The position numbers and the translations under genes are program-made. 64,000 bases of DNA from DAHUYF01 sp963838385 (GTDB lineage: Bacteria; Pseudomonadota; Alphaproteobacteria; ATCC43930; CGMCC-115725). Position 1 is the stretch's first letter, and every line of letters starts with the position of its first letter. Below the pieces are notes generated by a model. It had not been told where the DNA came from, made no database searches, and saw only the letters and a list, made by a program, of their open reading frames with translations. Below, in pieces: positions 52,406 through 60,703 of the stretch. The stretch spans positions 1 through 64,000 of the forward strand of contig CAWIRE010000002.1 in the NCBI GenBank assembly GCA_963838385.1, given 5' to 3'.

Positions 52406-52756
52406 ATGCTGCTCCGACCGCCCGCCCTCTGCCTCGCCCTCGCCCTCTGCGCCTGCGCCACGCCCGAGGCCGACGACCCGCCCTCGGCCGCCTCCGAGCT
52501 GCCGCCGATCCCATACTGCCGCGACGAGATGATCGCCTATGTCGAGCTGACGCGGTTGGCCCGCGCCCAGGGCGACGGCTGGACCGTGTTCCTGCCGGCG
52601 ATGACCGCGCTGCGCCAGCAGATCGTCGATTGCGTCGACGACGCCGATGCGCGTTTCCACCCCCTGCGGCTCGATCCGGCGCCGCCACCTCCGCCGCCGC
52701 AGCTCTGCGCCGCGGACTGCGCACCGGCGCCACAAGCGGCGCGGCGGCCGGCGTGA
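52406..52756 (+). CDS. Small lipoprotein of unknown function
   Basis: 116 residues. The signal MLLRPPALCLALALCAC-ATP has lipobox-like cysteines at 15-17. The mature part has PYCRDEMIAYVELTRLARAQ, a Cys pair (IVDCVDD), and a Pro-rich tail with a further Cys pair (LCAADCAP). No family is recognised. It is divergent from the acyl-CoA dehydrogenase. Confidence 0.55.
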   Translation: MLLRPPALCLALALCACATPEADDPPSAASELPPIPYCRDEMIAYVELTRLARAQGDGWTVFLPAMTALRQQIVDCVDDADARFHPLRLDPAPPPPPPQLCAADCAPAPQAARRPA

Positions 52757-52848
52757 CCACGATCATCATCAGGATGATCGTCGCCAGAGGCGATCATCGC
52801 CGCCCCGGCGTGTCACCTTAAGGTTGAGCGCGGGCGGGCCGGCCGCGC

Positions 52849-53988
52849 TCACCTGCCGCCCAGCAGCCCCGTCAGCGCGGTCCGGTGCCCGGTATCGATC
52901 TCGACATCGACGCTCATGCCGGCGCGCAGCGCGGTGGTGTCCTCGTCCGGCGCGACGTGGAGGCGCACCGGCACACGCTGCACGACCTTGACCCAGTTGC
53001 CGGTGGCGTTCTGCGGCGGCAGGACCGAGAATTCCGAGCCGGTGCCGGCACCGATGCTGGTGACGCGGGCGTGCCAGACGCGGCCGGGATAGCTGTCCGC
53101 CGTCACGATCGCCGCCTCGCCCGGCTTGACGTAGGTGAGCTCGGTCTCCTTGAGGTTCGCCTCGATATAGAGCGACCCGCTCTCCATCAGGCTGCCCATC
53201 GCCTGGCCGATCGTCACATATTGCCCGGGACGCGGATCGAGATTGGCGACGATGCCGTCTGCCGCCGCCAGGATGCGAGTGTGGCGCAGGTCGAGCGCCG
53301 CCTGGTCGCGGGCCGCGGTCGCCTGCAGCACGCGGGGATGGCTGTCGACCGGGATATCGGGATCGCCGCCGAGATTGGCCAGCACCTGGGCGAGATCGTG
53401 CTGCATCGCCGCCATCTGCTCATGTGCCACATCGGCGCTGCGCCGCGCCTCGTCGACCTTCGATGCCGAGCTGACATTCTGCGCCGCCAGACGCTTCTGG
53501 CGCTCGTATTCACGCTGCAGATAGTCGGCGGACACCATGCCGGCGCGCAGCATCGCCTCCTTCTGCCGATAGGCCGCGCGCATGGCGCGGACCTCGTCGC
53601 GCGCCGCGGCGAGCACGCCTTCGGCGCGCGCCAGCGCGATGCGGTAGGGCTCGTCGTCGAGCGCGAACAGGAGATCGCCCTGCCGGACCGGCTGGTTCTC
53701 GTCGACCTGCTGCTGCGTGACGCGGCCGGCGACGTCGCTGCTGATCAGCACCTTGTCGTAACGGACATAGGCGTCGTCGGTGGAGACGTAGCGGCCGCCG
53801 GTCAGATAGAGATATCCGCCCGCCGCGACGACCACGAGCGGCCCCAGCACCAGCAGCAGCGACCGCAGCCGGCGCCCGGCGCCGACGCCGCCCTCCACCG
53901 CGACGCGATGGCCGTTGTCCCTAGGCACAGCCGGCCGCCTTGTCCTTGGCCGCGCCGGCGCCGCGCTCGGAGAGATTGGCGCGGACAT
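52849..53988 (-). CDS. HlyD/EmrA-type membrane fusion protein
   Basis: 379 residues. There is one N-terminal membrane anchor (LLLVLGPLVVVAAGGYLYLT), then TDDAYVRYDKVLISSDVAGR (lipoyl/barrel-sandwich part), a long alpha-hairpin (about 110-210) and the beta-barrel (LYIEANLKETELTYVKPGEA, GNWVKVVQRVPVRL). It is the adaptor of EmrAB-TolC type pumps. The gene overlaps the marR end by 68 bp, so they are one operon. No MFS pump follows; the next gene is on the other strand. Confidence 0.9.
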   Translation of the reverse strand: MSAPISPSAAPARPRTRRPAVPRDNGHRVAVEGGVGAGRRLRSLLLVLGPLVVVAAGGYLYLTGGRYVSTDDAYVRYDKVLISSDVAGRVTQQQVDENQPVRQGDLLFALDDEPYRIALARAEGVLAAARDEVRAMRAAYRQKEAMLRAGMVSADYLQREYERQKRLAAQNVSSASKVDEARRSADVAHEQMAAMQHDLAQVLANLGGDPDIPVDSHPRVLQATAARDQAALDLRHTRILAAADGIVANLDPRPGQYVTIGQAMGSLMESGSLYIEANLKETELTYVKPGEAAIVTADSYPGRVWHARVTSIGAGTGSEFSVLPPQNATGNWVKVVQRVPVRLHVAPDEDTTALRAGMSVDVEIDTGHRTALTGLLGGR

Positions 53989-54415
53989 GGGTGAGCTGCT
54001 GCATCAGCGCCTCGCGCTCGACCGGCGCGAGGCCGCTGAGCGCCTCGCTGCGCGTCTCCTCGGCGAGCGCATGCATGCGCTCCATCATCGGCGCGACCTT
54101 CTCGGTCATGTAGAGAAGGCGGGCACGGCGGTCATTGCGGTCCGGCCGCCGCTCGACCCAGCCGGCCTCCTCCATGCGGTCGATCAGCCGGCCCAGCGTG
54201 ATGTTCTCGATCTCCAGGATCTCGGCGAGGCCGCTCTGGTTGATGCCCTCATGGCGCTGAAGATGCGCCAGCACCTGCCATTGCGACCGGCTCAGCCCCA
54301 GCGCACGGGCGCGCTGGTCGAAGCGCTTGCGCATCAGGCGCGCGATGTCGTGCAGGATGAACCCGAAGCTCCGCTCTGGATCGTATGGCATGGCGGCATG
54401 ATGATAAGCTGACAT
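53921..54415 (-). CDS. MarR family transcriptional regulator
   Basis: 164 residues; an internal ATG eight codons in is an alternative start. The winged helix reads LGLSRSQWQVLAHLQRHEGI-NQSGLAEILEIENITLGRLI, with the wing DRMEEAGWVERRPDRNDRRA. It probably represses itself and the HlyD gene, because a perfect palindrome lies immediately upstream of its start. Confidence 0.92.
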   Translation of the reverse strand: MSAYHHAAMPYDPERSFGFILHDIARLMRKRFDQRARALGLSRSQWQVLAHLQRHEGINQSGLAEILEIENITLGRLIDRMEEAGWVERRPDRNDRRARLLYMTEKVAPMMERMHALAEETRSEALSGLAPVEREALMQQLTHVRANLSERGAGAAKDKAAGCA

Positions 54416-54418
54416 TCG

Positions 54419-54432
54419 TTAAGCAAGCTTAA
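54419..54432. promoter_or_regulatory. Palindromic MarR operator candidate
   Basis: TTAAGC-AA-GCTTAA, a perfect 14-bp palindrome, begins 4 bp upstream of the marR start codon (54415). MarR proteins typically bind such near-perfect AT-rich palindromes over their own promoters. The AT content stands out from the surrounding GC-rich DNA. Confidence 0.65.
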
Positions 54433-54479
54433 GTTTCCGGCCTGTGAACGCCCTCGCCTGTCGCGCGTTATCGCTGCGC

Positions 54480-54602
54480 ATGACCTACCGCCATCGCGCC
54501 CGGTCCGGCTGCGCGATCGCCCTGCCGCTCGCCCTGCTGCTCTGGATCGGGCTGGCCGGGTTGGCGCTGCTGGCTGCCTATCTCGTTGCTCATGGCATCT
54601 GA
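54480..54602 (+). CDS. Small single-pass membrane protein
   Basis: A 40-residue open frame: MTYRHRARSGCAIALPLALL then LWIGLAGLALLAAYLVAHGI. A basic head and one long hydrophobic helix look like a genuine small membrane protein. No ribosome-binding site is obvious. It lies between marR (divergent) and the WecA-type transferase gene. Confidence 0.4.
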   Translation: MTYRHRARSGCAIALPLALLLWIGLAGLALLAAYLVAHGI

Positions 54603-54684
54603 GGCCGGCGCGATTGCCCGCGGCCCGGCCCTGGCCTATGACGCCGCGCCGGGATCGGTGGGAAACGAAGGGAACAGACCGGGC

Positions 54685-55683
54685 ATGGACGCGACCTCCG
54701 CAGCGACGGCGCTGGTCGTCTTCGTGGCGACGCTGGGGCTGGCGGGCCGCGTGCGCGCCTGGCTGCTGCGCCGCGCGATCCTCGACCGGCCGGTCGATCG
54801 CTCCGCCCACGCCGTGCCGGTGCCGCGCGGCGGCGGCCTCGCCCTGGTGCCGGTGCTGCTCGCGGCCTGGTTCGCCCTGACGCTTGCCGGCCGCGCGCCG
54901 GCCAGCGACGCGGCGCTGGCGGCGCTCGCCGCCGGGCTCGCGCTCATCTCCTGGATCGACGATCTGCGCGGCCTGCCGGCGGGGCTGCGCCTGCTCTGCC
55001 ATATCCTCGCCGTCCTCGCCGGCCTCGCCTTCCTGCCCAGGGGCGCGGTCTTCCAGGGGTTGCTGCCGCCGCTCGTCGATCGTGCCGCCGCCGCCCTGCT
55101 CTGGGTCTGGTTCCTCAACCTCTTCAACTTCATGGACGGGATCGACGGCATCACCGGGGTCGAGACGGCGGCGCTCGGTCTCGGCATGGTGCTGGTCGGC
55201 GCGCTGGCCGGCGCCGATGACGGCAGCGCGGCGTTGGCGCTCTGCACCGCGTCCGGCGCGCTCGCCTTCCTGTACTGGAACTGGCATCCGGCGCGGCTCT
55301 TCCTCGGCGATGTCGGCAGCGTGCCGCTGGGCTATCTCCTGGGCGCGCTGCTGCTCGGGCTGGCGGCGCGCGGGCTGTGGGCGCCGGCGCTGATCCTGCC
55401 GCTCTATTACCTCGCCGATGCCAGCGTCACGCTCGCCCGCCGCGTGCTGCGCGGCGAGCGCTTCTGGCAGGCGCATCGCCAGCATTTCTACCAGCGCGCG
55501 CTGGCCGGCCCGGGCGACCATGCGAGCGTGGCACGGCTGGTACTGGCCGGCGATTCGGCCCTGCTCGCCTGCGCCCTGCTCGCCGTCGGCCGGCCCTGGA
55601 TCGGGCTGGCGGCCGGGATCGCGGTCGTCGCCTGCCTGCTCGGCCTGATGCAGCGCCGCTCGCGACGCGTCGCGGCGCTTTGA
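54685..55683 (+). CDS. WecA/WbpL-type polyprenyl-phosphate HexNAc-1-P transferase
   Basis: 332 residues from the ATG at 54685 with AAGGGAAC upstream; the extension to 54586 is rejected. The GT4/MraY family has about ten membrane helices. Signatures: ALISWIDDLRGLP, FLNLFNFMDGIDGITG, LFLGDVGSVPLGYLLGALLL and the C-terminal HRQHFYQRA (HxHxFY-like). It starts a lipid-linked glycan by moving a UDP-HexNAc phosphosugar to undecaprenyl phosphate. Together with the reductase at 57678 and dehydratase at 60704 it fits a QuiNAc- or FucNAc-initiating enzyme. Confidence 0.92.
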   Translation: MDATSAATALVVFVATLGLAGRVRAWLLRRAILDRPVDRSAHAVPVPRGGGLALVPVLLAAWFALTLAGRAPASDAALAALAAGLALISWIDDLRGLPAGLRLLCHILAVLAGLAFLPRGAVFQGLLPPLVDRAAAALLWVWFLNLFNFMDGIDGITGVETAALGLGMVLVGALAGADDGSAALALCTASGALAFLYWNWHPARLFLGDVGSVPLGYLLGALLLGLAARGLWAPALILPLYYLADASVTLARRVLRGERFWQAHRQHFYQRALAGPGDHASVARLVLAGDSALLACALLAVGRPWIGLAAGIAVVACLLGLMQRRSRRVAAL

Positions 55684-55690
55684 GAGAGCG

Positions 55691-56245
55691 CTACTGATCG
55701 GCGCCTTCGCGGAAATATTGCGGGCGGACGAAGCTGCCGGCCCAGGCGCCGCGGCGGTTGACGCGCGCCGCCGCTTCATAGGGCAGGTACTGCGCGCCGC
55801 GGCCATAGGCGAAGGCCAGCCCTTCGCTCACCAGCACCGCGCCGACATCCTCGCCATGGGCGGTGCAGACGGCGAATTCGCGCGCGTGACGGTCGATGAA
55901 TTCGTGATCGACATGGCAGGCGAAATCGCCGCTCTCGACCAGCTGGTGCAGACGCGCCGTCGCCACCGCGCCGCAGGGCCAGACCTTGCCCTTGGCATCG
56001 CGGCAGGTCTGCTTGCGCTCGAAGGCATCGACCCCGTAGAGCCGCAGCCGCTGGGGCAGGCAGGCGATGCCCAGCATGGAGAGCAGGCATTGCGGCGGAC
56101 GCCAGGCCAGCGTATCGCCCTCGACCACGCTGTAGCGGTCGGGTTCGTCGGCCGGCCACAGCCGCCGCGCCACGCCCCAGCCCACCACCAGCAGCGCCAG
56201 CAGCAGCGCCGCGCCGATCAGCGCCCAGCGGCGCCTCGGCGTCAC
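55691..56245 (-). CDS. Thermonuclease-like (SNc) family protein
   Basis: 184 residues. An N-terminal membrane anchor or signal (WALIGAALLLALLVVGWGVA), then a nuclease-like OB fold: LRLYGVDAFERKQTCRDAKG, ATARLHQLVESGDFACH and a late EGLAFAYGRGAQYLPYEAAA. The usual R-L-x-G-I-D-x-P-E pattern is altered to YGVDAFERKQ, so activity is uncertain. It overlaps the dehydrogenase stop by 4 bp although it is not of the same pathway. Confidence 0.82.
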   Translation of the reverse strand: MTPRRRWALIGAALLLALLVVGWGVARRLWPADEPDRYSVVEGDTLAWRPPQCLLSMLGIACLPQRLRLYGVDAFERKQTCRDAKGKVWPCGAVATARLHQLVESGDFACHVDHEFIDRHAREFAVCTAHGEDVGAVLVSEGLAFAYGRGAQYLPYEAAARVNRRGAWAGSFVRPQYFREGADQ

Positions 56246-57594
56246 GCCTTGACCACCGTGCCGGCCGTCACACCGGCATGGACGCAGGCGTTGCGCGTGT
56301 CGATCACCAGCGGGCAGTGCTGCACGAGGCCGCGATAGTCGACGCCGTCGTGATCGGTGCAGATCAGCGCCACGTCGACGCCGCGCGCGATCTCGGCGGT
56401 GAGCGCCACCGAGCGGCGTCCGGCCAGTTCCGGATACTCGCGCGAGCGCTGGATCTCCGACACGAAGGGGTCGTGATAGATCGTGCTGGCGCCCTTGGCC
56501 TCGAGCAGCTCCATGATCTTGAGCGACGGGCTCTCGCGGAGATCGTCGACGTTCTTCTTGTAGGCGACGCCGAGGATCAGCACGCGCGCGCCTTTGAGCC
56601 CCTTGCCGGCATGCTGGTCGAGCGCCGCCTGCAGCCGCTCGACGACATAGCGCGGCATCGCCGTGTTGATCTCGCCGGCGAGCTCGATGAAGCGCGTCGA
56701 GATGTCGTATTCACGCGCCTTCCAGGTGAGATAGAACGGGTCGATCGGGATGCAGTGGCCGCCGAGGCCGGGCCCGGGATAGAAGGGCATGAAGCCGAAG
56801 GGCTTGGTCGCCGCCGCCCGGATCACCTCCCAGACATCGATCCCCATCGCCTCGTAGACCATCTTGAGCTCGTTGACGAGGGCGATGTTGACGGCGCGGA
56901 AGATGTTCTCGGTGAGCTTCACCGCCTCCGCGGTCTCGGCCGAGGACACCGGGATCGTGCCGGCGACGAATTGGTCATAGAGCGCGACCGCGAGCGCCAG
57001 CGCCCTGTCGCCGTCGCCGCCGACCACCTTGGGGATCTTGGTAGTGCTGTACTGCGCGTTGCCGGGATCCTCGCGCTCGGGCGAGTAGGCAAGAAAGAAA
57101 TCCTCGCCCGATCTGAGGCCGCCGCGCTCGAGGATCGGCCGCATCACCTCGCGCGTGGTGCCGGGATATGTCGTCGATTCCAGCACGATGAGCTGGCCGC
57201 GGCGCAGATGCGGCGCGATCGACTCGCTGGTGCCGACGACGAAGGAGAGATCGGGCTCGCGGTGGCGGGTCAGCGGCGTCGGCACGCAGATCAGCACGGC
57301 ATCGACGGCGGCTATCTCGGCGAAATCGTCGACCGCGCGGAAGCGGCGGCTGCGCACGAGCTCGGCGATGGCGGCGTCCGGAATGTGGCGGATATAGGAG
57401 CGCCCGGCATTGAGCCGCGCCACCTTCGCGGCGTCGACGTCGAATCCCACCACGTGAAAGCCGGCGCCGGCAATCGCGCCGACCAGCGGCAGCCCGACAT
57501 AGCCGAGGCCGATGACTCCGACCGTCGCCTCGCGGGCAAGGAAGCGCCGACGCAGCGCTTCGAGATCGAGAGGCTCCTGGGGCTGGCGCGACAC
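56242..57594 (-). CDS. UDP-N-acetyl-D-glucosamine/mannosamine 6-dehydrogenase (WbpA/WecC type)
   Basis: 450 residues from a GTG at 57594; an ATG at 57720 would overlap the divergent gene and give a non-homologous tail. NAD fold GVIGLGYVGLPLVG (about 27-40), VLESTTYPGTTREVMRPILE, AYSPEREDPGN, and the catalytic Cys in GPGLGGHCIPIDPFYLTWKA. It oxidises UDP-HexNAc twice to the uronic acid for O-antigen or capsule. The N-terminal LEALRRRFLAREATVGVIGL and the length match WbpA better than UDP-glucose dehydrogenases. Confidence 0.92.
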   Translation of the reverse strand: MSRQPQEPLDLEALRRRFLAREATVGVIGLGYVGLPLVGAIAGAGFHVVGFDVDAAKVARLNAGRSYIRHIPDAAIAELVRSRRFRAVDDFAEIAAVDAVLICVPTPLTRHREPDLSFVVGTSESIAPHLRRGQLIVLESTTYPGTTREVMRPILERGGLRSGEDFFLAYSPEREDPGNAQYSTTKIPKVVGGDGDRALALAVALYDQFVAGTIPVSSAETAEAVKLTENIFRAVNIALVNELKMVYEAMGIDVWEVIRAAATKPFGFMPFYPGPGLGGHCIPIDPFYLTWKAREYDISTRFIELAGEINTAMPRYVVERLQAALDQHAGKGLKGARVLILGVAYKKNVDDLRESPSLKIMELLEAKGASTIYHDPFVSEIQRSREYPELAGRRSVALTAEIARGVDVALICTDHDGVDYRGLVQHCPLVIDTRNACVHAGVTAGTVVKA

Positions 57595-57677
57595 CGTCCG
57601 TTCCGCTGCTGTTCGCCCCGGCGGGGCGGCGCGTTGCTTAGCATGCGCCCCGCCCCTGCTCAAGCCGCGCGCCGCAT

Positions 57678-58673
57678 ATGAGATTGCCGGCCGAACGGTT
57701 ATTGTCGCCGGCGATGGCACCGGCAGGGACAGAGAGTGGCGGCGGCCCGGTGGTGGTCACCGGCGCCGGAGGATTCATCGGCCGCGCCCTGGTCGAGCGG
57801 CTGGCGGCGCGCGGCGTGCCGGTCGTCGCCGTGCTGCGCCGGCCGGCGGCGCTGCCGAGTGGCGTTACCGTGCAGATCCTCGGCGACATCACCGCCGCCA
57901 CACCATGGTCGCCGCTGCTGGCGGGGGCGCGGGCGGTGGTGCATCTTGCCGGGCGCGCCCACGCGCCGGAAGCGGCCGATCCGCGCTGGATCGAGGCGGA
58001 AGCCGGGACGGCCGCCGCGCTCGCCCGCCACGCGAAGGACGCCGGCGTGTCGCGGCTGGTGCTGCTGAGCTCGATCAAGGTGCTGGGCGAGCGGACGCCG
58101 GAGCGGCCGTTTTCCGCGGCTCAGGCGCCGGCGCCGGCGGATGACTACGGCCGCGCCAAGTGGCGCGTCGAGCAGGCGATGCGCGCGGCCGCCGGCGACA
58201 TCCTCGCCACCCTCCGCCCGCCGCTGGTCTACGGGCCCGGGGTGAAGGCGAATTTCCTCGCCCTTCTCCGCCTCGTCGACCGCGGCCTGCCGCTGCCCTT
58301 CGGCAGCATCGACAACCGCCGCAGCCTCGTGTTCCTCGACAATCTGCTCGACCTCATCGACGCCGCGCTCGCGCATCCCGCGGCGGCGGGCGGCGTCTTC
58401 CTGCTGCGCGATCAGGAAGAGATCTCGACCGCCGAGCTGGCGCGCCGCATCGCCGCGGCGCTCGGCCGGCCGTCGCGCCTGCTGCCCTGCCCGCCGGGGC
58501 TGCTGCGCCTGGCGGCACGTCTGGCCGGCCGCGCCGGCGCCGCCGACCGGCTGCTCTCGTCGCTCCGCGTCGACGATCGCGCGACGCGCGAGCGCCTGGG
58601 ATGGCGGCCGCGGGTGGGGCTCGCCGAAGGGCTCGCCGCCACCGCGCGCTGGTATCGCGAGAGCAGACGATGA
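57678..58673 (+). CDS. NAD-dependent epimerase/4-ketoreductase, WbpV/WreQ-like
   Basis: 331 residues; an internal ATG at 57714 is an alternative start. Extended SDR: GxxGxxG as VVVTGAGGFIGRALVERLAA, the active-site pair LLSSIKVLGE and DDYGRAKWRVEQ (YxxxK), and RPPLVYGPGVKANFLALLRL. The LSSIKV.GE signature is characteristic of reductases that convert UDP-4-keto-6-deoxy-GlcNAc to UDP-QuiNAc or UDP-FucNAc. It is coupled to the GT4 gene (ATGA overlap). Confidence 0.85.
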   Translation: MRLPAERLLSPAMAPAGTESGGGPVVVTGAGGFIGRALVERLAARGVPVVAVLRRPAALPSGVTVQILGDITAATPWSPLLAGARAVVHLAGRAHAPEAADPRWIEAEAGTAAALARHAKDAGVSRLVLLSSIKVLGERTPERPFSAAQAPAPADDYGRAKWRVEQAMRAAAGDILATLRPPLVYGPGVKANFLALLRLVDRGLPLPFGSIDNRRSLVFLDNLLDLIDAALAHPAAAGGVFLLRDQEEISTAELARRIAAALGRPSRLLPCPPGLLRLAARLAGRAGAADRLLSSLRVDDRATRERLGWRPRVGLAEGLAATARWYRESRR

Positions 58674-59815
58674 GCGCCGCGCGGCCCAAGCTGCTCTATC
58701 TCGTCACCGAGGATTGGTATTTCTGGTCGCATCGGCTGCCGATGGCGCGCGCGGCGCAGCGCGCCGGCTTCGCGGTGGCGGTGGCGACACGCGTCGCCGA
58801 GCATGGCGAGCGCATCCGCGGCGAAGGCTTCGCGCTCCATCCGCTGCGCTGGCGCCGCGGCGACGCCGGCCCCGTGGCGAGCCTCGCCGCCATCGCCGAG
58901 ATCGCGCGCCTCTATCGCCGCGAGCGGCCCGATCTCGTGCACCACGTGGCGCTCAAGCCGGCGGTGCTCGGCAGCGTCGCGGCGCTCCTCGCCCGCGTGC
59001 CGGCGGTGGTCAACGCGGTCACCGGCTTCGGCTTCGTCCAAAGCTCGCCCAGCCTGCGCGCGCGACTGCTGCGCCGGCCGGTGAGCCTGGCGCTGGCGCG
59101 GCTCATCGAGCGCCGCAACAGCCGCATCATCGTCCAGAACGAGGATGATCGCCGCTTGCTGCTGGCGCTCAATCCCGCCGCCGCGGACCGCATCGCGGTC
59201 ATTCGCGGCTCCGGCATCGACCTCGCGCACTTCGCCGCCGCGCCCGAGCCGCCGGCGCCGCCGGTGGTGGCGGGCTTCGCCGGCCGGCTGCTCGCCGACA
59301 AGGGCATCGCGACGCTGGTCGAGGCGCAGCAGCGCCTGCAGCGCCGCGGCGTCGATCTCCGCCTCGCCGTTGCCGGCACCGCCGATGCGGAGAATCCGAG
59401 CTCGATCGACGCGGCGACCCTGGCGCGCTGGCGCGCGCTTCCCGGCATCGCCTGGCTCGGCCAGGTCGAGGATATCCGCGAGCTTTGGCAGCGCGCGCAT
59501 ATCGCGGTGCTGCCGTCGCGCCGCGAGGGGCTGCCCAAGAGCCTGCTCGAGGCCGCCGCCATGGCGCGGCCGCTGGTCGCCACCGACGTGCCGGGCTGCC
59601 GCGAGATCGCGCGCCAGGGCGTCAACGCGCTGCTGGTGCCGCCCGACGACATCGATGCCTTGGCCGCCGCGCTGGAGCGGTTGATCGGCGACGGCGAGCT
59701 TCGCCGCCGCTTCGGCGCGGCGAGCCGCGCGCTGGTCGAGACCGACCTCGCCGCCGAGGCGGTAGGCGCGGCGACGGTCGCACTCTATCGCGGGCTGCTG
59801 GCCGAGACGGGCTGA
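58670..59815 (+). CDS. Glycosyltransferase family 4 (O-antigen type)
   Basis: 381 residues from an ATG overlapping the upstream stop. GT-B enzyme: MSAARPKLLYLVTEDWYFWS-HRLPMARAA, the family's typical LKPAVLGSVAALLARVPAVV, NAVTGFGFV, VAGFAGRLLADKGIATLVEA and the E-x7-E motif PSRREGLPKSLLEAAAMARP. This subgroup (WbpX/PglA-like) often adds the second sugar to undecaprenyl-PP-QuiNAc or FucNAc. It overlaps the tail of the convergent ElyC gene by 31 bp. Confidence 0.9.
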   Translation: MSAARPKLLYLVTEDWYFWSHRLPMARAAQRAGFAVAVATRVAEHGERIRGEGFALHPLRWRRGDAGPVASLAAIAEIARLYRRERPDLVHHVALKPAVLGSVAALLARVPAVVNAVTGFGFVQSSPSLRARLLRRPVSLALARLIERRNSRIIVQNEDDRRLLLALNPAAADRIAVIRGSGIDLAHFAAAPEPPAPPVVAGFAGRLLADKGIATLVEAQQRLQRRGVDLRLAVAGTADAENPSSIDAATLARWRALPGIAWLGQVEDIRELWQRAHIAVLPSRREGLPKSLLEAAAMARPLVATDVPGCREIARQGVNALLVPPDDIDALAAALERLIGDGELRRRFGAASRALVETDLAAEAVGAATVALYRGLLAETG

Positions 59816-60597
59816 GGCGCGGGAAACAGCGTGTCGGTGCGGCCGAGCAGGCGATAGGCGGCAAGGCCGACCCATTCCTTGGCGGCGAAATCGAGCAGTC
59901 CGAGGTGACGGGAAAGCAGGAATTCCGGGCGCGGGCTGTCCTCGGTGCGGAAATCGACGGGATAGGGCAGCACCTCCCAGCCGACATGCCGGAAACAGCC
60001 GACGGCGCGCGGCATGTGCGCGGCCGAGGTCACCAGCAGCCAGGTCTCGCCCGGCTTGGGCTTTACCAGCGCATGCGAGAACAGCGCGTTCTCGTACGTG
60101 TTGCGCGAACGATCCTCGACCAACAGCCGCTCCGGCGCGACGCCGAGCTCGACCAGCAGCACGCGCATCAGCTCGGCCTCCTGCTCGCCGGGCCGCGGCA
60201 GGATCGCGGCGTCGCCGCCCGTCAGCACCAGCCGGGCCTCGGGATGGCGCTCGGCCAGCGCCAGCGCCGTGGTCATCCGCTCGGCCAACTCGTTGAGCGC
60301 GACCTGGCCGTGGGCGCGGCTGATGGCAGGCTCGACCGCGCCGCCGAGCACGATGATGCCGTCGACCCGCGCCGGCACGGTCGGTACCGGGAAACGGTCC
60401 TCGAGCGGCGCCACCAGCCATTCGCCCACCGGCAGGATCGCCACCGCCAGCAGCGCCAGCGCCGCCGCGGCGGCGAGGCGGAATCCGCGCCGCCGGCGGC
60501 TACGCGCCATCGCGACGATGGCGGCCAGCAGCAGCAGCAGCAGCAGGTTGCCGGGAGCGGCCAGGCCCCAGAAGAGCTTGCTTGCGACAAAGATCAT
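59785..60597 (-). CDS. ElyC/SanA-type DUF218 membrane protein
   Basis: 270 residues. Two N-terminal helices (LFWGLAAPGNLLLLLLLAAI, LAAAAALALLAVAILPVGEW) are followed by the DUF218 domain: DGIIVLGGAVEP, RLVLTGGD, LLVEDRSRNTYENALFS and WLLVTSAAHMPRAVGCFRHV. ElyC affects undecaprenyl-phosphate metabolism and envelope integrity in E. coli. Its place among O-antigen genes, antisense to them, fits a lipid-carrier role. The C-terminus overlaps the GT4 gene. Confidence 0.9.
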   Translation of the reverse strand: MIFVASKLFWGLAAPGNLLLLLLLAAIVAMARSRRRRGFRLAAAAALALLAVAILPVGEWLVAPLEDRFPVPTVPARVDGIIVLGGAVEPAISRAHGQVALNELAERMTTALALAERHPEARLVLTGGDAAILPRPGEQEAELMRVLLVELGVAPERLLVEDRSRNTYENALFSHALVKPKPGETWLLVTSAAHMPRAVGCFRHVGWEVLPYPVDFRTEDSPRPEFLLSRHLGLLDFAAKEWVGLAAYRLLGRTDTLFPAPQPVSASSPR

Positions 60598-60703
60598 GTC
60601 GTTCCGAGCGTTCTTTTAGCCGGACGGGCGCCGCCGCGCGACCGCTTTTCCTGTTGCCGCCGGGGGCCGGCTCTTCTAACGTCCGGCCGAACGTGAGCAG
60701 CCG

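Noticed and set aside
57597..57720. N-terminal extension of the UDP-HexNAc dehydrogenase to ATG 57720
   Set aside because: It would overlap the divergent reductase gene, and its sequence is not like the family; the GTG at 57594 gives the normal start.
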